Shown here: piece after piece, positions 15,828 to 23,280 of the stretch
Layout of the letters: each line of letters begins with the position of its first letter
How positions within the stretch are numbered: the first letter of the stretch is position 1
From: Opitutaceae bacterium
GTDB taxonomy: Bacteria > Verrucomicrobiota > Verrucomicrobiia > Opitutales > Opitutaceae
Length of the DNA stretch: 32,011 nt
Direction: 5' to 3'
Assembly (NCBI GenBank): GCA_947474995.1
Contig: CANJNJ010000054.1
Coordinates: forward strand, 1 to 32,011
Translations under genes and position numbers: made by a program
The notes under the pieces: generated by a model
The model's input: the letters and a program-made list of their open reading frames with translations, nothing else
The model's database searches: none
Told to the model about the DNA's origin: nothing

Positions 15828-16631
15828 TCAGACGCGTCTCACGCCCGCCGACAAATCTGCCGCCCTCGCCGCCAGCACGGGGGCAATCTTGCTGCGGTCG
15901 GCCAGGTTATCGCGGATGCAATTCACCAACGCGCTCCCCACGACCACACCGTCCGCCTGGGCCGCGACCTGCGCGACCTGGGCCCGCGTGCCGATGCCAA
16001 AGCCGACGACCACGGGCAACTTCGTCCGGGCGCGAATTCGCGCCATGGCCTCGGGAATGTTTCCAGCCACCTGATCGCGCACGCCGGTCACGCCTTCGCG
16101 CGACACGTAATAAAGGAATCCGGTGGCCGTCGCCGCAATCCGGCCAATGCGGGCATCAGGCGTCGTCGGGGCGATGATGAACACGGTGTCCAGCCCATGG
16201 GCCCGGCACGCCGCGGTCAATTCGTCGGCCTCCTCCGGCGGCAGATCGAGCGTCAGGATCGCGTCGACCCCCGCCGCTTTGGCATCCCGGACGTACGCGT
16301 CGACGCCATTGGAGAAAACCAAATTGTAGTATGTGTAGAAAGCAATGGGCGCATCGCTGAATTCCCGGATGCGCCGCACGAGTTCGAACACGCGCGCCGC
16401 CGTCATCCCGCCTTCCAGCGCCCGCTGGGCCGCCAGTTGGTTCGTGGGTCCGTCCGCCAGCGGATCGGAAAACGGCACGCCCAGCTCCAGCAGGTCGACC
16501 CCATTGGCCAATAACGCGCGGCAGGCGGCCAGCGACGTGTCAAAGTCCGGATCACCGGCGCACAGGTACGCCACAAAAGCGGCTCGTTTCTCGGCCCGGA
16601 CTCGGGCGAACAATTGGGCAACACGCGACAT
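15828..16631 (-). CDS. trpA: Tryptophan synthase alpha subunit
   Basis: TrpA cleaves indole-3-glycerol phosphate to indole and glyceraldehyde-3-phosphate within the TrpAB complex. From ATG 16631 the protein is 267 aa. The catalytic residues are Glu49 and Asp60 in LLELGVPFSDPLADGP, numbered as in the Salmonella enzyme. Other family motifs are PIAFYTYYN, GFLYYVSREGVTG (phosphate loop) and VVVGFGIGT with VVGSALV. An upstream ATG at 16670 would add 13 residues not seen in the family. No trpB, trpF or other trp gene is in the window. The partner downstream is a diguanylate cyclase instead. The start is preceded by CACCCTCCC, with no Shine-Dalgarno. Confidence 0.97.
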   Translation of the reverse strand: MSRVAQLFARVRAEKRAAFVAYLCAGDPDFDTSLAACRALLANGVDLLELGVPFSDPLADGPTNQLAAQRALEGGMTAARVFELVRRIREFSDAPIAFYTYYNLVFSNGVDAYVRDAKAAGVDAILTLDLPPEEADELTAACRAHGLDTVFIIAPTTPDARIGRIAATATGFLYYVSREGVTGVRDQVAGNIPEAMARIRARTKLPVVVGFGIGTRAQVAQVAAQADGVVVGSALVNCIRDNLADRSKIAPVLAARAADLSAGVRRV

Positions 16632-16847
16632 GGGAGGGTGAAAATGGCCGGAAATGGCCAGAAAAGACACGAAAATTTATTTACCCATCGACCCACTCAG
16701 CCGGGTCGATGCCTTTTAAGCCGGACTCGTGCAGTTGAAAATTGAGAGGTGAAAGTTGAAAGCGATGAATGCCGGGGCGAAATCGCTCTTTTTGGGGCTG
16801 GGTTCGAGGCAAACGGATCCGTGACTCCCCGACTGCATTGTTCCGGC
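16632..16847. promoter_or_regulatory. trpA leader and 3' region of the EEP gene
   Basis: Between two minus-strand genes. It holds a hairpin (16686-16711), a repeated ATGGCC word near 16645-16662, the string AGACACGAAAA of a dispersed intergenic word, and GAGAGGTGAAAGTTGAAAGC (16743-16762), which recurs in part at 23222-23234. I find no tryptophan-rich leader peptide, so classical trp attenuation is not supported. Confidence 0.4.
16686..16711. terminator. Perfect 9-bp hairpin between the EEP gene and trpA
   Basis: CATCGACCC / GGGTCGATG closes an 8-base loop. On the plus strand it is followed by CCTTTT, on the minus strand by GGTAAATAAATTTTCG. Transcription of the flanking genes runs on the minus strand. 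There it lies about 137 bases past the EEP stop and 55 bases before the trpA ATG, so it may end the EEP transcript or act in the trpA leader. Confidence 0.45.
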
Positions 16848-17618
16848 TCAAAACTCGAACTCCAGCGCCACCGGCCGGTGGTCCGAGAGCATCGAGCGCA
16901 CAATTTCACACCGAACCACGGCGCAGCCTTCCGGCACGAAAATGAAATCCAGGGCCCGCTGGGGGAGCGGCGACGGAAAAGTCAGACCCGACCGCGGATA
17001 GAGGGAATAGTCGCCATAGTCCGAAAGGTGGCTGAGGAGCGAAGCCGTCGCGTCGTCGCGCGTCCTGGGATTATTGAAATCGCCACAGACAATCGGCGGC
17101 ACGGCCCAGGTCTTGCCGTGCAACCGATGCTTCTCCTTCAGCCAGGCCAGGAGCCGTTCGAGCTGCCGCAGCCGCTGGGCGCGCGAACTGAAGTGCAGGT
17201 GCAGATTCACCAACGGCAGGCACTGCCCGGCCACGTCGAGTTCGACGTAGAGAAAACCCTTTTCCCCCATGCGACGCGTGCCAAAAACCACGGTCTCGAC
17301 CGCGCGAATCGCGTGTCGCGATAGCACCGCATTGCCGTAGCAAAGATTGAGCAGGCCGGCGCGGCGGTTGTTGATGCCGAACACCGAATGCGCAAAGCGC
17401 GTGTGTACTCGCAGGTAGTCGAGGTGATCGAAGTTCCCCGACCAGCGCGACCGCTCGTCGATTTCCTGCAGCGCCACCACGTCAGGCGCCAGGCGCTCGA
17501 GCAGCGCCGCAATCTGGCGCAGGTTCACCCGGAGCTGGCGTTGGGACGTGGTGCCCTGGATCGGGTTCAAACCCCGGCCGTGCGCAATATTGAAGGTGAC
17601 GAGTCGCAGCCGCGGCAT
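16848..17618 (-). CDS. Endonuclease/exonuclease/phosphatase (EEP) superfamily hydrolase
   Basis: The protein is 256 aa from ATG 17618. The EEP fold motifs are present in order: LVTFNIAHGRG (Asn10), LQEIDE (metal-binding Glu52), VNLHLHFSS, VCGDFNN (179-183) and SDHRPVALEF (Asp246-His247). All residues of the Mg-dependent phosphodiesterase site are there. Members cleave DNA, phosphoinositides, sphingomyelin or other phosphodiesters. The substrate cannot be told here. There is no signal peptide from this start. The frame continues upstream to 17795, but that part does not fit the family. It sits alone upstream of trpA with a 216-base gap. Confidence 0.88.
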   Translation of the reverse strand: MPRLRLVTFNIAHGRGLNPIQGTTSQRQLRVNLRQIAALLERLAPDVVALQEIDERSRWSGNFDHLDYLRVHTRFAHSVFGINNRRAGLLNLCYGNAVLSRHAIRAVETVVFGTRRMGEKGFLYVELDVAGQCLPLVNLHLHFSSRAQRLRQLERLLAWLKEKHRLHGKTWAVPPIVCGDFNNPRTRDDATASLLSHLSDYGDYSLYPRSGLTFPSPLPQRALDFIFVPEGCAVVRCEIVRSMLSDHRPVALEFEF

Positions 17619-17918
17619 GGAACAATGCACCAGAGAATGACCGACTCTGAGGCCAAAGGCAAACCGAGGCCCAAACCAAGGCCGGCTAATGCAGAAACCC
17701 GGAAGCCAAAAGCGACGCTGCGCATACCCCGCCTTCTCCTGATTTCCTGGCTGCTGAATTCCTCCGCCTATCCGGCATTTCCGGGCGGGACGCATTCGAT
17801 CTTGGCATTCCGAAAGGCTCCCGGTATCCGAGCCTGTCGGTGGATCTCCGCCACTGCCCCACGTGTCCGGCCGCCGGATTCTGGCCTGTCACCCTTCTCC
17901 GAACCCCTCGACCGCACC
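17619..17918. other. Non-coding gap with degenerate intergenic words
   Basis: About 300 bases between the divergent EEP and alpha-hydroxy-acid dehydrogenase genes, so it should carry both promoters; I cannot place them. It holds CAGAAACCCGGAAGCCAAAA (17692-17711) and GATTTCCTGGCTGCTGAATT (17741-17760). The two are partly complementary to each other, and the second resembles a block at 24837-24854 in the PSD1/DUF1501 gap. The dehydrogenase frame is open through this gap but has no coding character. Confidence 0.45.
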
Positions 17919-19106
17919 ATGTCCCCCTGGCTTTCCCCGAATCGTCGCGATTTCCTTAAATTCCTTGCCGCCAGCCCACTGCTGGCCGCCGCCGGCCTGC
18001 GCGCCGAGGACCTCATCGGTTCACCCGGTGACGCGCTCAACGTCTTCGACTTCGAACCCGTGGCCCGCCAAAAATTACCGCCGGCGCACTTTGGCTACAT
18101 GGCGACAGGCGTCGACGACGACGCCACGCTCCGCGCCAATCGCGATGGTTTTTCCCGCTACCAAATTCGCCCGCGCCGCCTCATCGACACGTCGAAGATC
18201 GATACCTCGATCAACCTGCTGGGCGCGAAATGGAACACCCCGATCATTCTCGCCCCCGTCGGCAGCCAAAAGGCCTTTCATCCGGAAGGCGAAGTGGCCG
18301 TCGCCCGCGCCGCGAAGTCCAAGCGCCACCTGCAAATGCTCTCGACCGTCACGACCTCCTCGGTCGAGGACGTCAATGCGGCGCGCGGCGAGCCCGTGTG
18401 GTTCCAATTGTATCCCAGCACGGACTGGAACCTGTCGCGCTCCATGGTGAAGCGCGCGGAGGCCGCCGGCTGTCCCGTGCTCGTTTTTACCGTCGATCAA
18501 ATCAGCGGCTCCAATCGCGAAACGTTGAAGCGGTTCATGAAGCAGGACACGCGCGACTGCCGGGTTTGCCATGATCGCTCCAGCCTGCAGACCAGCAATC
18601 GGCGGCGACCGATGTTTGACGGCATGGACCTGACGGGCGTCGGCTTTCAGCCCCCGGTGACCTGGGATTACGTCAAGCGCTTGAAAGACACGACCAAGAT
18701 GAAGCTCGTCATCAAGGGCATCCTCACGCGGGAGGATGCCGCGCTCAGCATCAAGCATGGCGCCGACGCTTTGGTCTGTTCGAACCACGGTGGCCGGGCC
18801 GACGAGACGGGCCGATCGTCAATCGAGTGTCTGCCCGAGGTGCTCGCCGGAGCGGCGGGACGCGTGCCGGTCCTGGTCGACGGCGGTTTTCGCCGCGGCA
18901 CGGATATTTTCAAGGCCCTCGCGCTGGGCGCAACGGCGATCGCCGTGGGCCGGCCTTATCTCTGGGGCCTCGGTTCGTTTGGTCAGGAAGGCGTCGAAGC
19001 GGTCTTGGATATTCTCACCCGTGAGCTCCAGCTCACCATGCGCTACTCCGGAACCCCGGCGATTAACAACATCACCCGCGCCCATGTCATCGAGCGGACT
19101 CTTTGA
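17919..19106 (+). CDS. Tat-exported FMN-dependent alpha-hydroxy-acid dehydrogenase
   Basis: The protein is 395 aa from ATG 17919. The N-terminus has a twin-arginine signal, NRRDFLKFLAASPLLAAAG (Arg9-Arg10), so the enzyme is exported folded with its cofactor. The body is the FMN-dependent TIM barrel of the lactate/glycolate/mandelate oxidase family: NTPIILAPVGSQKAFHPEGE, WFQLY, VIKGIL (Lys266), the catalytic SNHGGR with His290, and DGGFRRGTDIFKALALGA with GRPYLWG for the FMN phosphate. It would oxidise a 2-hydroxy acid in the periplasm. An unusual segment DTRDCRVCHDRSS (Cys214-His218) has the form of a c-type heme site (CxxCH) in the loop over the active site. The next gene overlaps its 3' end by 23 bases. 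Confidence 0.9.
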   Translation: MSPWLSPNRRDFLKFLAASPLLAAAGLRAEDLIGSPGDALNVFDFEPVARQKLPPAHFGYMATGVDDDATLRANRDGFSRYQIRPRRLIDTSKIDTSINLLGAKWNTPIILAPVGSQKAFHPEGEVAVARAAKSKRHLQMLSTVTTSSVEDVNAARGEPVWFQLYPSTDWNLSRSMVKRAEAAGCPVLVFTVDQISGSNRETLKRFMKQDTRDCRVCHDRSSLQTSNRRRPMFDGMDLTGVGFQPPVTWDYVKRLKDTTKMKLVIKGILTREDAALSIKHGADALVCSNHGGRADETGRSSIECLPEVLAGAAGRVPVLVDGGFRRGTDIFKALALGATAIAVGRPYLWGLGSFGQEGVEAVLDILTRELQLTMRYSGTPAINNITRAHVIERTL

Positions 19107-20373
19107 TCGCACCGCGAACCTTCCAGCCAGCCGCGCGATTTTCCGCGCCCTGGCCGCGGGTTTGGCCGGGATGATATTCGCGGGATTGGGTTTCGCAGCT
19201 CCGACGCCAGCTCTGGCCAAGCCGGAGGACGCTGGCCTGTCGACCCCTCGCGTCCAACGCCTGAGCGCGTGGGTCGAGCGCCTGCAAGCCGAGGGGAAAC
19301 TTTCCGGTGCGGTTTCCGTGGTGTACCGCCGGGGCAAGCTGGTGCGTTTCGAAGCGCAGGGCTACGCGGACCTCGAGAGCCGGCGTGCGATGCGGCCCGA
19401 CGATCTCTTCGCGATCGCGTCGATGACCAAGCCGATCGCGACCGTCGGTGTGCTGATGCTGCTGGAGGAGCAACGCCTGTTGCTCAGCGATCCCGTGGAA
19501 AAATATCTGCCGGAATTTGCTCAGCCCAAGGTGGCGGTGGCCAAGGCGGACGCGCCGGCCGGCTATGTGCTGGTGCCCGCCGAACGCAGTATCACGATTC
19601 ACGATCTGCTGACGCACCGTTCCGGACTGCCAACGCCTGCCGGCCCGGCCGCGGCCGTTCTCGCCAAGGTCAGCGACGCACTCACGGGCGACGCGGACCT
19701 CGCCACCCGGACCAAGGCGCTCGCGACAGTGCCACTCAATTTTCAACCGGGCGCGGCGTGGCAATATGGCTCGTCGACCGACGTCCTCGGCCGCGTGATC
19801 GAGGTCATCACCGGCCAGACCCTCGACGTCTATTTGCGCGAACGCATCTTCGCTCCCCTCGGCATGGTCGATACGGGTTTTGTCGTTCCACCCGAAAAAC
19901 GCGGGCGGATCGCGACGCTTTATACCGCGCCGCTGACCGGTGGCCTGGAGAAGATGGAACCGCGGCCGACGGACTCGCGCAATTTTTCGGCGGGGGGCGG
20001 ACTTTTTTCCACCGCGCCCGACTACCTGCGGTTTTGCCAGATGCTGCTGAACGGCGGCGAACTCGACGGGCACCGGCTGCTCAGTCGCAAATCGATCGAG
20101 CTGATGACGGCGCGTCATTCCGATCCGATTCCCCTGCCCTTTCTGCGCGGCCAGTATTTCGGCCTCGGCGTCGCCGTCCAAAAGAACGACGGCGAGTCCG
20201 GCCTGCTTAGTTCGCCCGGCACCTATGGCTGGAGCGGCGCGTATAACACGTACTTCCGCATCGATCCGAAGGAGCAACTCATCCTTCTCCTCATGGTGCA
20301 GCGCGCGCCCGGCAACATCCTCGAAATCCAATACGGCTTCCAAAACACCGTGATGCAGGCGATCGTCGAATGA
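19084..20373 (+). CDS. Exported serine hydrolase, class C beta-lactamase family (esterase-like)
   Basis: The protein is 429 aa from ATG 19084, overlapping the preceding gene by 23 bases, so translation is probably coupled. A signal peptide lies at about residues 18-45 (ALAAGLAGMIFAGLGFAAPTPALA). The catalytic SxxK is SMTK (Ser113, Lys116) and the second motif is YGS (Tyr228). The usual third motif HTG/KTG is replaced by WSGAYNTYF, as in many EstB/EstA-type esterases. Other family marks are HDLLTHRSGL, PLGMVDTGF and NFSAGGGLFSTAPDYLRF. It is more likely an esterase or transesterase than an antibiotic-resistance enzyme. The context suggests it removes ester groups from the substrate of the neighbouring enzymes. 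Confidence 0.9.
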   Translation: MSSSGLFDRTANLPASRAIFRALAAGLAGMIFAGLGFAAPTPALAKPEDAGLSTPRVQRLSAWVERLQAEGKLSGAVSVVYRRGKLVRFEAQGYADLESRRAMRPDDLFAIASMTKPIATVGVLMLLEEQRLLLSDPVEKYLPEFAQPKVAVAKADAPAGYVLVPAERSITIHDLLTHRSGLPTPAGPAAAVLAKVSDALTGDADLATRTKALATVPLNFQPGAAWQYGSSTDVLGRVIEVITGQTLDVYLRERIFAPLGMVDTGFVVPPEKRGRIATLYTAPLTGGLEKMEPRPTDSRNFSAGGGLFSTAPDYLRFCQMLLNGGELDGHRLLSRKSIELMTARHSDPIPLPFLRGQYFGLGVAVQKNDGESGLLSSPGTYGWSGAYNTYFRIDPKEQLILLLMVQRAPGNILEIQYGFQNTVMQAIVE

Positions 20374-20410
20374 GGCCGACCTTCCCGTCCGCGCCGCCCC
20401 ATCCTCCCTC

Positions 20411-21886
20411 ATGAACTTTCGCTCCAAGATGACCACGGTGGCGCTCGCGTTGTTCGCCGGCGCGACGTGCCCGCTGCCCGCCGCCAATTTGCCGGCCAAG
20501 CCCAATGTGCTTTTCATCGCGATCGACGATCTCCGGAGCGACCTCGGCGCGCTCGGTGCCACTTATGCGAAGACCCCGAACCTCGACCGGCTCGCCGCGT
20601 CAGGCCGCCTGTTCACGAACCACTACGCCATCGTGCCCACGTGTGGCGCGTCGCGCTGCGCCTTGATGCGGGGTCAATACCCCGACCAACCCGCCCAGAC
20701 GACGAACGAGGCCACCCTCCTCACTCACGAGTCTTGGGCCGCGCGCAGTATCCCGACGTGGTGGCACGCCCACGGCTACCAGACGCTCGCCCTCGGAAAA
20801 ATCACCCACTATCCCGGCAATCTCACGGGCAAGAATTGGAACGAAGGTCCGGAGGAACTGCCCGGCGCGTGGGACCGCACGTGGATTCCCAAATCTCCCT
20901 GGAAAGACGCCGAGTCGATCATGCATGGCCTCGCCAACGGCAAACCCCGCGTGCCCGGCCAAAGTCCGCCCCTCGAAGCTTTCGACGGCCCGGACGAGGC
21001 CTATCCGGACTACTGGGTGGCCAGCGACGCGGTGAACACGCTGCGGGACCTGGCAAAATCGTCCAAACCCTGGTTCTTCGCCGTCGGCCTGTTCAAGCCG
21101 CACCTGCCTTTTGCCGCGCCGAAGAAATGGTTCGACCTCCACGACCCCGACAAAATTCCGGCGCCGGCTAACACCACGCGGCCACCCGAGCCTTCGAGCT
21201 GGCATCCGAGCAACGAATTTCGCCGCAACTATCGCGACGGCCGGGGCCGCGATCCCGACACCGATCCCGCCTATGCCAAGGAACTCCGCCACGCCTACGC
21301 CGCGGCCACCAGTTACGTGGACGCCCAGGTCGGCCGCGTGCTGGCGGAGCTCCACGAGCTCGGGCTCGACGACAAGACCATCGTCGTCGTGTGGAGCGAT
21401 CATGGTTTCCTGCTCGGGGAACACGCGATTTGGGGCAAGCACACGCTCTATGAGAACGGCCTGCGCTCCCCCATGATTATCCGCCTGCCCGGCCTCGCTC
21501 GCCCGGGCGAGCAGTCCCACGCACTGGTCGAAGCGGTTGATCTCTATCCCACGCTGCTCGAACTCTGCGGACTGCCTGCACCCGGCAAACTCGATGGTCG
21601 CAGTCTTCGCCCCCAGCTCGACAATCCGGCCGCGCCAACGACCAAACCCGCCCGCGGATTCTGGTCTACCGGCGAACGCACGATTCGCACCGAACGCTGG
21701 CGGCTGATTACCCACCCGAAGAAAGATCAACCCGAGCCCGGCATTGAACTATTCGACATGGTCGCCGACCCGCACGAGACCCGCAACGTCGCCGCGGCGC
21801 AGCCTGAGGCCGTGAAGCAATTACTCGAGCAGCTCGGGCAAGTGCCCGATCCCTTTGCCGGCAGCCCCGGAACGCGCAAACCATAG
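20411..21886 (+). CDS. Exported formylglycine-dependent sulfatase
   Basis: The protein has 491 aa. Signal peptide: residues 1-26 (VALALFAGATCPLPAAN). The alkaline phosphatase-type fold starts with PNVLFIAIDDLRSDLG (metal Asp39, Asp40). The catalytic motif is CGASR (Cys78-Arg82), a CxAxR form in which Cys78 would become formylglycine; CxPxR is more common. Further metal and substrate residues are in LGKITHYPG, FFAVGLFKPHLPF and VVWSDHGFLLGEHAIWGKHTLYE. The general layout resembles iduronate-2-sulfatase-like S1 sulfatases of polysaccharide-degrading Verrucomicrobiota and Planctomycetota. The sulfated substrate is unknown. No formylglycine-generating enzyme is in the window. The start ATG 20411 follows CATCCTCCCTC. 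Confidence 0.94.
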   Translation: MNFRSKMTTVALALFAGATCPLPAANLPAKPNVLFIAIDDLRSDLGALGATYAKTPNLDRLAASGRLFTNHYAIVPTCGASRCALMRGQYPDQPAQTTNEATLLTHESWAARSIPTWWHAHGYQTLALGKITHYPGNLTGKNWNEGPEELPGAWDRTWIPKSPWKDAESIMHGLANGKPRVPGQSPPLEAFDGPDEAYPDYWVASDAVNTLRDLAKSSKPWFFAVGLFKPHLPFAAPKKWFDLHDPDKIPAPANTTRPPEPSSWHPSNEFRRNYRDGRGRDPDTDPAYAKELRHAYAAATSYVDAQVGRVLAELHELGLDDKTIVVVWSDHGFLLGEHAIWGKHTLYENGLRSPMIIRLPGLARPGEQSHALVEAVDLYPTLLELCGLPAPGKLDGRSLRPQLDNPAAPTTKPARGFWSTGERTIRTERWRLITHPKKDQPEPGIELFDMVADPHETRNVAAAQPEAVKQLLEQLGQVPDPFAGSPGTRKP

Positions 21887-21914
21887 CCAGTCCATTTTCC
21901 CAACCGAGACACCC

Positions 21915-23144
21915 ATGCGAACATTTCTCCTCATCGCCCTCCTCACCGCGGGCCTTCACGCCCAAACCCACTGGATTGGCACGTGGGCCGCAGCCCCGGC
22001 CCCGCAGCTCGACGCGGAACAGATGCGCGCCCAGAAGCTCGAGTTCAAAGACCAGACTTTGCGCGAAATCGTCCGGGTCAGCGTCGGCGGCGATACCATC
22101 CGCGTCCGGCTCTCCAACGCCTTCGGTCCCCAGTCCGTGGTCATCGACTCGGCCCATGTTGCCCTTCGCGCCGCCGGTGCCGCCATCGTCGCGGGCTCGG
22201 ATCGCGTGCTCACCGTCAGCGGACGGGCACGGTTCGAGATTCCCGCCGGCGCCGTCGTGCTTAGCGACCCGGTCAAATTGACCGTGCCGGATTCCGGCGA
22301 CCTCGCGATCAGCCTCTACCTGCCCAAGCCAGTCCTGGGCTCAGGCGTCCACTACTCCGCGCAACAAACCTCCTACCTCGCCTCGGGCAATGTCACGGCG
22401 GCCGCGGACATCAACACTCCGGCGACGTTCACGAGCTGGGCCTTCCTCACCGGCGTGGACGTCGTGGCGCCGGAATCGACCGGCACCATCGTCGCCTTTG
22501 GCGATTCGATTACCGACGGCGCGCGCTCGACGATCGACGGCAATCATCGCTGGCCCAACATACTCGCCACGCGGCTGCTCGCGCGAAAATCCGGCCCGAA
22601 ATTCGCCGTCGTCGACATGGGGATCGGCGGCAACCGAATCCTGCACGAGGGCGCCGCCTCGAAGCGCCCGCAGTTCGGCATCAACGCCCTCGCCCGCTTC
22701 GACTCCGACGTCCTCGGCCAGCCGGGCGTCAAATACCTCGTGATTCTCGAGGGCATCAACGACATCGGGCACGCCGGTTCCTCGGCCCCGGCGGACGAAA
22801 CCGTGACCGCCGAAGATATCATCGCCGGACTGAAGCAAATGATCGAGCGGGCCCACGAACGCGGCATCAAAGTGGTCGGCGCCACCCTCACTCCTTTCGA
22901 AGGCGAGGCCAATCTCAAGCGCGGCTATTGGACATCCGAGAAGGCCAAGGTCCGCGAAACCGTAAACGCCTGGATCCGCGGCGGCGGGGGCTTCGACGGT
23001 TTCATCGACTTCGACCAGGTCGTGCGCGATCCGTCCGCTCCGAACAAATTGAACGCCGCCTTCGACAGCGGGGATCAACTGCACCCGAGCGACGCCGGCT
23101 ACCACGCCATGGGTGAAGCGATCGATCTCGCGCTGTTCAAATAG
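21915..23144 (+). CDS. Secreted SGNH/GDSL-family esterase
   Basis: The protein is 409 aa from ATG 21915. A short signal peptide MRTFLLIALLTAGLHAQ precedes an N-terminal beta domain (HWIGTWAAAPAPQ, then LREIVRVSVGGDTIRVRLSNAFG) typical of the large GDSL esterases related to RhaT/SGNH accessory proteins. The hydrolase domain has all four blocks: AFGDSITDG (nucleophile Ser198), MGIGGNRIL, EGIND (Gly280-Asn282) and DQLHPSDAGY (Asp387, His390). These enzymes remove acetyl or other acyl groups from glycans or lipids. It follows the sulfatase by 28 bases on the same strand, consistent with a shared transcript and substrate. Confidence 0.93.
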   Translation: MRTFLLIALLTAGLHAQTHWIGTWAAAPAPQLDAEQMRAQKLEFKDQTLREIVRVSVGGDTIRVRLSNAFGPQSVVIDSAHVALRAAGAAIVAGSDRVLTVSGRARFEIPAGAVVLSDPVKLTVPDSGDLAISLYLPKPVLGSGVHYSAQQTSYLASGNVTAAADINTPATFTSWAFLTGVDVVAPESTGTIVAFGDSITDGARSTIDGNHRWPNILATRLLARKSGPKFAVVDMGIGGNRILHEGAASKRPQFGINALARFDSDVLGQPGVKYLVILEGINDIGHAGSSAPADETVTAEDIIAGLKQMIERAHERGIKVVGATLTPFEGEANLKRGYWTSEKAKVRETVNAWIRGGGGFDGFIDFDQVVRDPSAPNKLNAAFDSGDQLHPSDAGYHAMGEAIDLALFK

Positions 23145-23221
23145 GGCCCGACCTCGCCGGTCCGCCTGAGACCGACCGTGCCACTTCTTTGCCGGGTCGA
23201 TTTAGTTGAAGGGGAAAAGGG

Positions 23222-23249
23222 GAAAGTTGAAAGCGGGCCTTCAACTTTC
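23222..23249. terminator. Hairpin from an intergenic repeat between convergent genes
   Basis: GAAAGTTGAA / TTCAACTTTC is a perfect 10-bp stem, 78 bases after the SGNH stop and 32 bases before the DUF1501 stop. It is built from the AGTTGAAAG word that also occurs at 16754-16762. On the minus strand a CCCCTTTTCCCC tract follows it, so it may serve as a two-way terminator. Confidence 0.45.
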
Positions 23250-23280
23250 AACCGTCAACTCTCAACTGAATGTCTCCGGC

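Noticed and set aside
14895-16514. 539-codon plus-strand open frame
   Set aside because: Antisense to trpA and the GGDEF gene, both with intact active sites.
16632-16760. Possible trp attenuator upstream of trpA
   Set aside because: A hairpin exists, but there is no short open frame with Trp codons and no competing antiterminator pairing that I can see.
19084-20373. Antibiotic-resistance beta-lactamase
   Set aside because: The third motif KTG/HTG is replaced by WSGAY, and the context is exported degradative enzymes, which favours an esterase.
19087-20562. 491-codon minus-strand open frame
   Set aside because: Antisense to the beta-lactamase-family gene with its SxxK motif.
20600-21730. 376-codon minus-strand open frame
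   Set aside because: Antisense to the sulfatase; no recognisable domain.
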